Source of the DNA: Sphaeramia orbicularis
Taxonomy: Eukaryota; Chordata; Actinopteri; Kurtiformes; Apogonidae
Direction: 5' to 3'
NCBI RefSeq assembly: GCF_902148855.1
Contig: NC_043966.1
Span: 27,136,147 to 27,200,146, forward strand
Length of the DNA stretch: 64,000 nucleotides
This document shows, piece after piece, positions 28,141 to 41,351 of this stretch (positions are counted from its first letter, which is position 1; each line of letters begins with the position of its first letter). The notes below the pieces were generated by a model that worked only from the letters and a program-made list of their open reading frames with translations, was not told the origin of the DNA and did not search any database. Position numbers and translations under genes: made by a program.

Positions 28141-31100
28141 ATTATTGTTAAAAATTTGTTTGTATTTGCACCGTATCTCTTATTTCCATCAGTGTGAACC
28201 GCCTCCAACTTAAAACACATCAGCTCATGCCTACATAGTTCTGCTGCTGTTAACATGCCTGAGATGGTCATCATATACTCTTGCAGCATGCCTTTCCTGT
28301 CACACACACCGGATGCACTTTGACACACACACCTTTCTTCAACCCCTGTTATGGAATTTCAGTTATTTTCCTCTGTTTCAGCATGTCATGATTCATGTTA
28401 TGCGGTCATTTGTCGTGCATGTGTTGTATAAATTTGCTTCCAACATATAGCTTTTTTCGCTTTGTTTTATTTTTTAAGAAGTCACCTTAAATTTGTGTTC
28501 CTGTTATATTCAATGTACCGTTTTGCATGGAAGTCTATTAGGCTTCTCCTCCACTATGAGTTTTGGTATTTATGGTTACGCATACCAACCAACACTTTAT
28601 ATGCATTTTAAAACAACTGCAAATCCACTTTTTTAGAGCTGATATTTTAGTGTTCTTTCTGCAGGGAGCATGCCCCCAGACCTCCCTAGTGGGTTTAGGA
28701 TGAGTTTGCATCCCTACATTTTTGTCTGTAGGAAAATTTCCACCACAGCAGAGCAAGTCTGTCAAATTCAGACAGACACTGAGGACAAGTTTTGAAAATG
28801 GAGTACCCCTCTGGGTTTCCCTTAGGTTTGTGAAGGTGCTGGGGTGGATTCTTCCTATTGTTTGACTAAATGGTTGCTATTTCATTGACATCTTTGTTCA
28901 TGTGCTTAGAGGCTGAATGGTCAAAGAAAGGATGTTGTGTCTATATTGGCAGTTACTATGTGTTTGGCTTGTTGCACAGTTGGTTCTAACTTAATCTGAA
29001 TCTTTTATGTTTTTATTAATTTAGTCTGAAAAACAGTTCTGCCACCAGTTAACTAGAACATGCTAGAAACGACCTCTAAATATTATGCTTCTTTTAAGGG
29101 CTTGGTGACATTGATTAGATGTTGTTTTGTCTTTTTAAAGAGGCTTGTTTGATTACAACATAGCAGCTAAGGAAAGGTTTATCAGCGTTTTTGACCTTGT
29201 GCTATCTCCCCCTTTTCATTTTTATAAAAAAATAAGTGAATGTGTTCTCTTCTCTGTTTTTAGTTGGCCACCCTTATATGGAGACTGTTCCTCTAACCGT
29301 AAGAATGGTGTGTAACGGACTCTGTTATAGGAAGGATTAGTCTATAGAGGAAGGCTGCCTTAATGTGGAACTACACTCCACACTTCCTGATACTTCTTAA
29401 CACCGGCCCTGCCTCCCAGTGGACATAAAATAAAGTGCAGTGGGGATAGGGGTTACATTTTTTACTTGTTACACAGCACCCCCACAGAAATACTGAACAT
29501 GATATTCATTGATTTGGCTGCATAGTTGCTGGAAGAGCTCTTCAAAGTAACCCAGTCATTTTGTGTTCATGTGTGATTTATGCTAATGTCAAAGGCAGTT
29601 GCATTTCATTAAGTGTTAACTGCTAGGTGTGAAATTTCCAACTAACACAGTGTGACAGTCATTGATGCTGTAACGGTTAAGATTAAGAAGAAGTCGGGTG
29701 TAAGGATGAATGGCTGCATTCCACAGTGTCCTCCCTCATGTCTGGCGGTGATTCACTGACCATAAATATCCAGAGAAGGTTTTGTCAGCATTGGATGTGC
29801 TTCAGCTGCACTTATCTTGTCTGGGCGAGTGTAGAAAGTAGACACTAGTGCCGGGAACTAAAAATCACATGCTTAGTCTTGTACTCTTGTGTATGTATCT
29901 AAAACTGCTGAAACAAAAACCTCCATAATGTTTGAAGTTTTGTCTTTTTTTTTTTTTGTTTTAAATTTGTCTTTCTGTCCCATCCCAGAACGGGCGCTTA
30001 GGTGATGCAGACATAGAACGACTGAAACTGACTGACTCATATATAAACGGCACACAGGTATGTTTGGTGGCAGTAAGTTTATCATGTAAACCTGACAGTA
30101 TTTCCTCTTTCTGCTTCTGCTCTGAATATCTGTGATTTATTTTCTACATATGGCCTATGTGTTACAGTACAGGATGGTGGACCCTGCACACGGCGTTCTT
30201 GATGACAGCTACACACCAGAGGATGACTCCCATGAAGCACACTCGGTATTTTCTGATGAGGGAACCACACGACGGCAAGATAATGGGGTACGATCACTTA
30301 GCGCGCATGTCAAATACAGTTGTCCTTAAAAGTCTAATGTAAATAATTTAAGAATGCTTACATTGTGTGGACTGCTTTAATGCATCATGTCCATTTTGCT
30401 CTTTCAGATGAAGAAACCAATGTCACGCACAGTCATGCCATCTGACTCACTGTCCATTGATGGGGGCTTGTCTGTGCCCGGTATGGGCGGCTACAGCGCT
30501 ACACTGGATCGTCCTTACAGGCAGACTGGAGTACCAGACTACCCCACTGCCACAGTGCCCAGAAACTACCACTATGGTCCTGTAGGTGGTTATGATGACT
30601 ACCGGGGAGGCCCACCATCAGAGGCTTACACAAGTCTGAGCAGGGGCTCTCACATGGACGATCGCTACAGGTACTGGACTCATGCACAGAGTAGATGCCA
30701 GAGAGTCTTCTGCAGTCACTTTTTCTCTTTATCATTGTTTATGTATGTATGTGGGAATTCGTCATTTGAAGTTCTTTTGTTACCAAAGTTTATATTAAAC
30801 CAAAGCTTAAAACAGTAAATTTCCTACACAGAACTGTTGAACTGTTTTTCTGTTCTCCTCTGTTTGAGAATTGGGCTTTGATGGAATCATTTTTAAATGG
30901 GAATTACTAAGGACAGATTCCTCTCTAATACCTTTCATCACTTCATATTTCTAGACCAGTTGATGGCTACAGAACCCTAGATTCTGGGTACCGGGCCCCA
31001 AGCCGTCAGCAGCTTGACCCCTATGCAGCGCAGCCCCAGGTGGGCCGGGGTATGAGGGCCATGGGCTCAGCAATGGAGATGCGTTATGGTCACGGACACT

Positions 31101-31925
31101 ACGGCCTGGAAGATGACCAGCGTAGTGTGGGATATGATGACTATGGGATGGGGCCTCCACCAATGCACCCTGGTGGATATGGTACCATGCCACGCCTGGG
31201 GCCTGGCCCCGGAGGCATGGACAGACGGAGACTCAGGTAAGTTACAGACTGATTGTGATACTTTGACATTGTAAACTTTTTTTGTGTCTGTACCAGAGTC
31301 TAAGTGTGATTGTAGTATGTTTACAAAAGTTTTTTTTTCTGTTGCAACACACAGGAGTTGTGAGGACACTTTGGACGGAGATGTCGGCGTTGAACCATAC
31401 GCATGGGGCGTTCCCATGACAATGGATAGAGGGAGCATGGCTTCACTGGACAGCACACTTAGAAAGGCTCCTCCCACTTCATGGAGACAGCCAGAGCTGC
31501 CAGAGGTGATCGCTATGTTGAGCTACCGTTTGGACCCTGTCAAAACCAACGCTGCCGCCTTCTTGCAGCATCTCACATTCAAAAATGACAAGGTGAAGCA
31601 GCACTCGGTTATGGATCTTTTTCTGTGTAACTCATGAATTAGAAAAGTGCAATCAGGTCATATTGTTAATTTTTGGGTGTCTAGGTCAAGTCAGATGTGC
31701 GTCGTCTGAAGGGCATCCCAGCTCTGGTGTCACTGCTAGATCATCCCAACAAAGAGGTTCACCACTCGGCCTGTGGAGCACTGAAGAACATTTCCTTTGG
31801 CCGAGACCAAGACAACAAGATTGCTATCAAAAACTGCGATGGGGTGCCAGCTTTAGTCAGGTTACTAAGGAAAACACATGACCAAGACCTTACTGACACC
31901 ATTACAGGTATCACTGCATTTTTTC

Positions 31926-31956
<31 letters not shown>

Positions 31957-34900
31957 GTTTGGATTTTCATAATATATTAATATCCTTAGGTCTGAAAATG
32001 CACCTACTTCATATTTGTTGTTCAAACATGAATTAAAGGTCAAAATAAAATGTTTATTTATTTATCCAGTGAAATTGTTGAGTTTAACTCTATTGTTGCA
32101 GGCACTTTGTGGAACCTCTCATCACATGACTCTGTAAAGATGGAAATTGTGGACCACGCTCTGCACGCATTAGCAGATGAGGTAATAGTGCCACACTCAG
32201 GGTGGGAGCGAGGTAGTAATGGTGGAGAAGAGAGCTGCAAACCACGCCATTTGGAATGGGAGACTGCCTTGACCAACACAGCAGGCTGCCTTAGGTATGT
32301 CAGTTATCACTGGATGAAACCAGTCAGACTTTTTGAGAACAGTTTGTGTGATATGTTCTTCACTTCATCCTGTTTTCAATAGGAATGTGAGTTCAGAACG
32401 CAGTGAGGCCAGGCGAAAGCTGAGAGAGTGTACTGGATTGGTGGATTCACTCATGTACATTGTCCAATCACAGATCAACCGCAAAGATGTGGATAATAAG
32501 GCAAGTATTCAATTGACTTTGTCAGAAAATGTCTTTGTTAATCAGGGGCCTACCTTTGTCTGAGTCTTTGATGAGCTTACTGTTGTTTTTGTGCAGTTGG
32601 TGGAGAACTGTGTCTGCCTCTTGAGGAATCTGTCCTATCAGGTTCACCGTGAGATCCCTGGCTGTGAACGCTACGCAGACACCACACCCCTCAACCACGG
32701 ACCTGCCACTGCTAACAAAGGTGGCTGTTTTGGCTCTCGAAAGGGCAAAGGTTAGTGTCAGACAATTATTCCATTTACATGTTGGAGTTACACTCTTAAG
32801 TTTTGATTTGCTGTTGAAAGACAGTCACATGCTGAGGGGTTTCAGCTTGTTGGTGGCGGAAGCTCCTGTTGCTGTTTTTCACACTATACCACCATTTCCC
32901 TTTTCCTCCTTTCCTACTTTCCCTTCTTCTCTTCCCTTCATCCTGTCTTTCTTCCCGCCCTGCTGCTTATCCCCCTTCTCTCTGTTTAGATGAATGGTTT
33001 TCCAAAGGTAAGGAGTCTCATCTTGATGAACTTTATTTTTTTAAACTACTGACCACTCTGTTATCACCCATTGTACTAACATAGAATAACACTTGCCTAC
33101 TGAAATACAAGTTTCTAATAATGCTGAATGCACAGTCAGCCTATGAGAACATTCACCTGATATTACACATGGCATTGCATGCTTGCACTGGTTGCATGTT
33201 TGCAGTATACTGTACATATCATGCAAAGTACTAAAATAGAGGATGGAGCATATTTAAATGCTAATCCAATGCCACTTGTGTTGTTTCTTTAGCTTAATCT
33301 GTCCTCTACTCCCTCTATTTTCTTCAGGAAAGAAGGATGGAGATGATGGGAGTGCAGATAAAGTTGATATTCCAAAGAGGACAACACCTGCCAAAGGTCT
33401 GTGTGCTACTGTGTTCTATTAATCTATTAATAGACTTTACTGATGAGGGGGAAAGGTAGCTATTATTCATCTGTAATTTTTAGTTGTTAAAAAAAAAGTT
33501 AATGTTTAGTGACATTAAATCCGGTTTGAAATTTGATTCCTTCACTGTGTCACCCATGATAGATCTTTATATTCTCATCTGGCCTTCTGGAAAATTTCAC
33601 ATTCTAGTTAAAGTCGCCACATTTCACCGTTATAGTGATAGGCTTTGTGTCATGCACTGTTATGTTTTGTCAAATTTGTAAACTCTGTGTACTTCAGGTT
33701 ATGAGCTACTGTTCCAACCAGAGGTGGTGCGTGTCTACACATCGCTGCTCAGAGAGAGCAAGAACCCGTCTGTACTGGAGGCCGCTGCTGGTGCCATCCA
33801 GAACCTGTGTGCAGGCCGGTGGATGGTTAGTGGTATTTTGTAAAACGACACCCAAATAATGCTGCTGTTCTTTTCTGTAGTAGATGAGATGAAAATGCTG
33901 AAATGTGTAGATATTCACAACCCTGTCTCTGTAAATTTTCTAGTACGGTCGGTATATTCGGGCCACTGTGCGTCTAGAGAAGGGACTCCCAATGATGGCT
34001 GAGTTACTGGCCCACGGCAATGACCGAGTGGTTCGGGCAATGTCCGGAGCTTTGAGGAACCTCGCCATTGACAACCGCAACTGTGAACTGCTTGGTAACT
34101 TTGACCCTCGTTGACTAGTGTATTATCTAAGAATGCATTTTCCCTACACTGCTCCTTTTCAAGAGTAAGTTTGATTATTTTGTTGTGGATTTTTTTAAAA
34201 AATGTAATATAATAAATATTTTTTCTTGTAGGTTTGCATGCAGTGCCTCACCTTGTGGCCAACCTACCTGGAGGTCAGAGTCAATCTGGGCGCACTCTGT
34301 CAGAGGAGACAGTGGTGTCTGTACTGAGCACACTTGCAGAAGTACTTGGCAACAGTCTGGAGGCAGCAAAAACCCTCCGAGCCTCACAGGGTATTGAGAG
34401 GCTAGTGCTCATCAACAAGGACGGGTAAGTATTTTCAGTAGAGCAAGCAGAGTTCAGGTCTCATGTGTGTGCAAACAACTGTTTTCATCAAACGGCTTGT
34501 CACAGCATTTAAAGCCCTGCATCTGCTCACACACTAAAGATGAAAACCAAGGCCTTTTTTTAACACTTCCTTGTATTTTGCAGTAAACGTTCAGACCGTG
34601 AGGTGCGGGGGGCAGGACAGGTGCTGCAGCTCGTCTGGGCCCATAAGGAGCTGCGTCGGCCTCTGGAGAAAGACGGTTGGAAGAAGACGGACTTCATGGT
34701 CAACCTCAATCCCGCCATTGGCACCACCAACGGGCCCAGCACCCAGTCCAATGGCACCTATGAGGACAGCACCACACCGCTGCTGGACAGAGGTCAGAGG
34801 GCAAGCAATTATATAGGTTTAAACATGTTGTGAGGAATGCTGAGGTCCTGCATTTAATAATATTGAGCTTTGTATATATTTATTCTGTTGTCTATAAAAT

Positions 34901-35518
34901 ACTGGAGATTGTGGTTTGTGGAAAAAACATCAACTTGTGGTTCATTACAATTATTTTGAAGGCAGTTCAAATATAATGCAGACAAGACTAATTTCCCTAC
35001 ATACGAAGCTTGAATTTGGCTTTTTGAGTGATTCTGGTGTTTTTTTCTTCATTGCAGGAGAGAAAAGAGACATGATTCCTTTAAATGACCTTGGCCCTGG
35101 TTAGTACATTTACTATCATAACTTAAATCCTTGATAATTTTATGGTAGCATCCTTTTCCAGGTGACATTTGGTGTAATTTCTTTCCCACTGTTGATGCTT
35201 TTTCAGAAGCCTATTCTACACTGGACCAGAGGGGGGAGAGGAGACACACTCTGGAAGAGACCACAGACACTTTACCGGTACCTGATGCCAAACTCACAAA
35301 CCTCTACTCACTGGTTTGCTGACTAAACTACACTAACCCCTAATCTCTGCACAATTCCTTTTCACAGTTCTTTTCCTTTTAAACACAGTTACTGACAGTT
35401 GTCTCTTCTCACACTCACGGCCTCTTCCTCTTCTCTCTTTTCTCTGGTTGTCTCTCAGCGAGGGGTATATGGGGGCAGAAAGGGCTCCCTGCCCCTGTTG
35501 GACTCCTACGATGGTTAG
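27773..35518 (+). CDS. ctnnd1: Catenin delta-1 (p120-catenin)
   Basis: Exons: 27773-27931, 29989-30057, 30168-30287, 30408-30670, 30955-31236, 31355-31592, 31685-31907, 32102-32294, 32383-32500, 32597-32750, 32990-33007, 33328-33396, 33698-33825, 33944-34094, 34232-34424, 34584-34792, 35058-35099, 35207-35277 and 35459-35518. They sum to 919 residues. p120 binds the juxtamembrane tail of classical cadherins, stabilises adherens junctions and tunes Rho GTPases (family knowledge). Residues about 5-38 are the N-terminal coiled coil ([19 protein letters not shown]). A Tyr/Gly-rich regulatory region follows. Armadillo repeats span about 340-830, with [42 protein letters not shown] and NLCAGRW as in vertebrate p120. 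The ELPEVIAML to DRG region tracks human CTNND1 almost collinearly. Special points: an 18-nt microexon (DEWFSK), a GC donor after 32500, and an alternative last exon at 38360 giving 937 residues. ARVCF and CTNND2 are excluded by the NLS/exon C region and C terminus. Confidence 0.95.
28108..28139. repeat. (GT)16 microsatellite
   Basis: A clean GT repeat in the ctnnd1 intron after the first coding exon. Confidence 0.9.
32990..33007 (+). other. ctnnd1: ctnnd1 18-nt microexon (exon C)
   Basis: Between acceptor TCTGTTTAG and donor GTAAGG. It encodes DEWFSK in phase 1 and lies exactly where mammalian p120 has alternative exon C (DEWFSR). Skipping it joins KGK directly to GKK and restores a basic cluster that acts as a nuclear localisation signal in mammals. 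Confidence 0.85.
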
Positions 35519-36772
35519 CCCTCCCCCTCCCCTCTACCCCCCTCTGCATGTAACAGCATGGTATGTCCAACTGACCTCACGTCCTGCATGGACTCTTACG
35601 GCTCTTTTCCTTTGTCTTCGATAACTAAACCCTCAGTGAATCCTCTTGATGTCTCTGGTGGTGTACTTAAAACACTGGTTCAGGTCTACTGGGCCGATCT
35701 TTAAGTAAAAGATGCCCTGATGTGATGTGTACGTGCTGGTATAGTATGCTGCGAGGTGCTCCTTGTGCGTCAGTATAAAGATGAAGATCAAACTGAGACT
35801 AAAGATTTTAGAATAATAATTGTTTATGCCGCAGTGTTGTCACAACACCAACCCTGATGCAGATGTAAAAACTTGCAGTCTGGATTTGTAAGGGTACTCT
35901 CTTGTGGTCAAGTAGGGCATTACATCAACATAAGTCACAATGTAAGCTATCTGAATTTGTTTTTGTGGTTAGATCCTTTTTTAGACTTTTTTCTCTTTTT
36001 TGTAATGTTAGTGTCATTGATGAACTGGTTTATCTGTTTTCTGACGGAAACTTAACTTCAGATGTGGTCGGCTTTTAGGGGTTAAGTCAGCTAAATAATC
36101 GGATATTTTCTTTTACTTAATCCAGACTTTTATATCAGCCTTTGATAACCCACTATCTGTTGACATCTATTCATACTTCAGGGATTATTAACTCCTTATA
36201 TTGTATTCAGTAATTATAATCGGTTTCAGTTAATAAAATTATATGAATTACAGTTATGGATGTTGGCGATTACAAAGTGGTTGAATCCATTTACATTCTT
36301 TTGGCTAAACCGATTAGTCATAACATGCAATGGTTTCACAGAAAACAATGGCTCAAAAAATGAAAAGAAACCCCACAGATTATTTTGTTATAAAAGCATT
36401 ACTTGGAAAATGAATCAAACATGATGTTGCTTTATGTTACAGTAATTAAAATAGTTATATTGCTAATTAGTAATGTAGTATAATATTTCATGAGAAACCT
36501 ACCTTACACTGTTTTCACTGTACAATGAGAATTGGGGTTAAACCATGAAAAGGATCATGTTTTTTTTCTATTTCCAGTTTCACTTAAATATTTACTGTAA
36601 TTTGAACACTGGTGATACCCTGATGAAGAGCAACACATAATATTTAACAGGAAAACAGAAGGTTCCTGCTCAACTGTAGCATCATCGTATTACTGACTGG
36701 AACAAAAAATGAGTCATTTGTAAGTTCAGTCATTTGTAAATTCAGTGTGGTTCAGCAGTGGATTGGGTGAAT

Positions 36773-36773
<1 letters not shown>
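35519..36773. other. ctnnd1 final intron or 3' region, left part
   Basis: No coding exon is seen. Generally AT-rich, bounded on the right by a long G homopolymer. Confidence 0.4.

Positions 36774-36810
<37 letters not shown>
36774..36810. repeat. Homopolymer of 37 G
   Basis: An unbroken G-run in the last ctnnd1 intron. Runs this long are unstable and hard to sequence, so the true length may differ. On a nascent transcript it could form G-quadruplexes. Confidence 0.9.
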
Positions 36811-36812
<2 letters not shown>

Positions 36813-36905
36813 AGGTTCTGGTGAAAATGGTCAGTCAGCGAATATGTATTTGGCAAGTTGATGAAAATATCTGCGTTGAAACTGGGTACTGAATCAGGTT
36901 TGAGC

Positions 36906-37841
36906 TAGGGATGCATCGATACCACTTTTTTCTAGACCGAGTACAAGTACTTACATTTGAGTTCTTGCCGATGCTGAGTACCGATACGAGGACTTAATAA
37001 TCCCATTCCAGTTCTTAGTTCCTTTCGTAAATGTGCTTTATTGCCGTTGTCATTAGTCTGACTGGAACAAGGTGCTGCTACTGACATTTAATGTGTTGGA
37101 ATGAGCGTTTCTCAATTAATCCACCAGGGGGCGCTGCTCTTAATTAACCATACTGGACAAATACCACGAAGAAGAGTAAAGTTTTTTGAGAAGAAGAAAG
37201 TCAGTAATAACAAACATGGAGACGACAGAGGCAACACTAATGTGGTACTAATATTGCAGCGTTTTCACTAGTAAGGTTTGAAAGCTTAACTTCAGCAGGT
37301 AGAGAAAAGAGAAATGAGCGATAAGTTTCGTTTTCACTTCTGCTGGTGGCATGGTCCGCACTGCTTCTTATTACCCCCCTAGTATTATAAGTAGGATGGA
37401 AACCGGCCCAGCACTGGGTAGCTGTCATAAATCTGTCAGTAGTTTTTCTCTAACTCGCACAGTCGCTCTTTGAACAGATCCTCTACCTCCACGGTTCCCG
37501 CTGGTATTCTCCATCTGGGTACGCATCCACAAGCACCTGGAAAACGGATGAAATGTATGCAGAGGACGGACAGAACGCTCTGTCCGTACCTGTCTGGGTC
37601 TTTAACGTTACTTGCAGTCAGCATTACTTTTATCACTGTCATTTATTTTGAAAAATCTCCACACTCTTCACACTCCCCACACATTATTCCACTGCCGCGT
37701 ACCTGCTGCACTGAACTGTGAATGTCACACGGCCGTAAGTGGTATCTGTGCATTTGTTTTGGATATCTTTTACAAGTACGAATACAAGTACACAAACTGA
37801 GTATCGGAGCTGATGCCCGGTATCGGATTGGTGCATCCCTA
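36906..37841. mobile_element. hAT-type non-autonomous element in the ctnnd1 last intron
   Basis: 936 bp with ends TAGGGATGCATCGATACC and, inverted, TAGGGATGCACCAATCC. It is flanked by an exact 8-bp duplication GTTTGAGC (36898-36905 and 37842-37849). The subterminal regions contain inverted GAGTACAAGTAC and CGGTATCGG motifs. No transposase frame is seen. Confidence 0.88.
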
Positions 37842-38359
37842 GTTTGAGCTGATTAGTAAGACGGAGGTTCAGGTTGTCTGGTCTTTTATATGTCTGATAA
37901 TCGGTGTCTGTTGCCCTTCATCGGGAAATGAGAAACACTGTGATAAAGCAACATATTTAAGAGAAACTGGAAACGGTGGCCATGCACAGGGTCACATTTT
38001 GATGCTCCTTTCCAGAAGTGGCGTGTCCTGTTTATGCCCTGTAATATTTAACGTGTAGTTCTAGTGGCTTTTTCTCCAGCACTGAGGCTTTTTGTTGAAA
38101 AGGTTCTTTATGCTCAAGTTCCACATACTTTGACATTCAGTAGCTGTATAACAGTAAGCATTGATTTTAATCATGTATGTCTAATTGAATCTATAAGAAG
38201 TGTGATTGAAGGGATGGTTGTGACAGCACTAGTGTGCAGTTTGCCATACTTATACCACATAATGAGTCTTTGTGTTGCCTTTGTGTAACTGACCCACTTT
38301 ACTGTTTTGTACATGTGTTCTCCATGCTTGATTTGACACACTGTTCTTTATTCCTGCAG

Positions 38360-40019
38360 AAAAACTGATCGTGTGCATCACCCAGACCGGGCCGTCCCTG
38401 CCCTACCACTGCTACTGAGGAGAGAACATCCAGATGCACGGATTCTCTCGGCCCCACCCCCCTCCCCCCGTCTCCCCCTCCCCTCTTACTCTCTCCATCA
38501 CCACACAGATGGGATTAGAAGACGAGGGTGGACATCCAAAGAAAATGGTTGTGTTTGCAGGCGAAATGCAGCACGCGTACAGATACATAACACACCGACT
38601 TTTTGCAAATTAATTGTAGCAACAGAAATATATTCCGTTTTTAAATTATAGTTCTTCTGTAAAGGCAATCACCTTTGTTGACAATCATTTAATTATGGTG
38701 TTGTCATCTTGTTATATTTTTTTTCTTGTTATTGTCAACTTTTTGGTAAATTTTGTCATGGTAAACTTGTTGCCGCCAACACCCGCATCCTAATGATGAC
38801 TTTGTATGTAGACTTACTTCTATGTAGGGTATATACTGTATATAAAAAGAAAATGGGATGACTGCATTAGGTTTGACTCATTAATTTAAATCGTCCCTCT
38901 TCGGGGAGCGTTGAGAGTTTTGGACTGGCCGACGTTTCAGCAGGACATGGCTGGCCTGTAGATCAAGAATGTTGTTTATATAGGAGTTATTTTCCTGTCT
39001 AGAGTTATTTTCTCTCGTTGGGATGGGCACAGGTGTAGACAAGAAATGGCAGGTGTGTATATTTGACATACAGTAAACCTGTGGCAGTGCTTGTACGTGT
39101 GTTTGTGTGGAAAATGAATATGGACCTTTCAGAGTGAGTGGTTTTATGCGTGTGCACAGAGCAGACCCATAAGACCATAAATTGATTATTTTATTTGTTC
39201 ATACTGTTTTTATCGTGTGCTCCTACTCCTGTAACAGTTAGTTTTGTCAGTTTTTATGAACAGACTGCCTCTTTTTGTGTTCAGTACCTTAATTTTCACC
39301 TTTTTTTTTCACTGGGTGGGTGAAAAAAAAAATACGATTTGACCTGCTGTGTTTTTAATTTTCCTGTCTAATTTTCACTAGAGCAGCAAAACATGAAGCC
39401 GAACACTAAACAAACACTACCAAACCACTTACACTATCTTGATATCCAGCTTTACTAACCATTCCTGCTACTTCACACTATAGACGACTTGACAGAGTTT
39501 TCTTTTCATTCAAAACACTTCGAGAGACTGGAATAAGTATAAAATTATCTGTTCTTGCTGCTGTTTGGCAACGTGGCCGTTGATGTGCACAACAGGATTT
39601 TTACAACACTTCAGTTTGGGAGGCGTCTTTCCTCAGAGGAGACTCGAGTAATGAAACATACTGACACTGAATTTGGGAGGCTAATGAAAAGCACATCTTG
39701 GACATCTGTTTTTGTCGTACTTTTTCCACTGGTTGTTTTTGTATTTTATTTTGGGGGGGGTGGGGGGGGGCGGTTGGGATGGTTGAGTGCATTATGCAAA
39801 TTGTTCTACTTTTTAGCCCCAGTTTTACAGCTGAGTTTGTTTTAAAGGCAAAAGAGACCAATCATCTTTTTTTTTTTCTTAACTTTCCACACACATAGTG
39901 TATTTGTAATGTTGCCTATCCATGTAAAATTATGATGTACCATTCATACCTGCCTTGGCTCTGAGAAGTTGCTTTTTTCAGTAAAATATGTAACTGGTTA
40001 TACTGTTTTTATAAATAAA
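38360..40019 (+). other. ctnnd1: ctnnd1 last exon: alternative C terminus and 3' UTR
   Basis: The acceptor TTTATTCCTGCAG precedes 38360. Spliced from a donor after 35513 (GATG then GTTAGC), it would replace the Gly-stop ending with EKLIVCITQTGPSLPYHCY and stop at 38416-38418. The rest is 3' UTR ending at AATAAA 40014-40019. If the donor at 35513 is not used, translation stops at 35516-35518 and this stretch is either further UTR or unused. The frame is open for only 19 codons, so the coding claim is moderate. Confidence 0.5.
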
Positions 40020-41351
40020 GATCTTTTCTTAGACAAGAACGGGCCTGTGTGATTGATGTGGCTGTGTGGTGAATGAGGAAGGACTGCTGGGTCATGTAGA
40101 TAAACACGGCTAATTAAAGAGAGTCATTCTGACCATCCAGGAAATTTCATCCTCTTGCTCTTGTTAAGGCAAATATCAAGCGCACAAACTATTCACCATG
40201 ACAGGTATTCACTCCCTAACATAAGTGCATGAGGACTGTTTTGTGGATGAATTTATTACTCTGATGGTGAAAGTTGCACCTTAAATAATGTTGATTTCTA
40301 TAAAACTTGCCACATATGTTGACAAAGTGAATATCTACATGTCATTAGATTAACTTTCAAACAACATGCATCGTCTTGGAGTTGATGGGTGTTAGGTGGC
40401 GACATGCTTGTCTCTGCTTTCGTTTCCAGTTGCACACTGAGCCAACCTACTGACAGGGACTAGTTATGCATATGTGTGGTACACCATGTTTGTCAGGTTT
40501 CAGCCTTGTCATAGGGTTGGACAGGGTCGTGAAAGAGTTGCGGCGTTTCGAGTATGTTATGCATCTGAAATGAACCCCACAGCGAATGTAAAGCAGCTGT
40601 TGGATCACGAGGGTTTTATGTGTGTAAAAGTTTAACTTTACAGCCATGGTAATGTGATTGTGTGTGTGTGTGTGTGTCAGCTGGTGACTAGGAAGAAGTC
40701 ACACAGCATTTAAATGTTTCTAAATGTGACTGTGGATGGTTTGGGACTGAACACCACTGGTACTATTGAGGAAATTCAGAGCCAGGGCTACTTTATATGA
40801 AATATAGTATTAAACACAGATTGCGGAATAAGTATTCAGATCCTAAAGTATTAATAAATGAAAATACTATAGTATAAGTAAGTATTCTGCATACCTGACC
40901 TTCGTATGCAAGTACAGTCAGCAAATAGTGCAGTAAAACGATCCCTGCCAGCGTTTTACTAGTATATATATGATAATTTTGGATTCATTTTACTGCTGTA
41001 GATGCTTAAGGTTGAGCTCAGTGAACTACTTATGTACTGTTGGTAGCTGAATGTACATCATTGCATAAAATTCTACAGAATCACCATATGATTATAGTAG
41101 GGAGGGGCATGTTAATTACTTTTTGAAGTACGTAATTATAGTATAGAATAATCAAGCCATTTTAAGGCAAGCCAAGTTTATTTGTATAGCAGAATTCATA
41201 TGCAGGGTAATTCAACATGCTTCATAAATACATAGACAAGAATAACAGTAACATATAGAATTTCAAATAGAATATTTAAAATAAACCATGCAGATAAAAC
41301 ATTGCAGTTGGAATAAACAGCTAAAAATAAATGTGTTCAGCTTGGGCTTAA
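40020..41351. other. Spacer after ctnnd1 with repeat debris
   Basis: Contains a short (GT)n at 40661-40677. A stretch from about 40815 to 41110 (AAGTATTCAGATCC and TTTTACTGCTGTAGATG) recurs inverted at about 57800-58070, so both are fragments of one dispersed repeat. No gene is seen. Confidence 0.5.

Noticed and set aside
27993-28328. 111-codon minus-strand frame with Thr-His repeats
   Set aside because: It crosses the (GT)n microsatellite in a ctnnd1 intron. There is no splice or homology support.
36774-36810. Possible assembly gap or vector junction at the G37 run
   Set aside because: The flanks are ordinary intron sequence on both sides, so I kept it as a homopolymer, with its length uncertain.
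38373-38651. 92-codon frame in the ctnnd1 last exon
   Set aside because: It is out of frame with the catenin reading and Pro/His/Arg-rich; most likely untranslated sequence.
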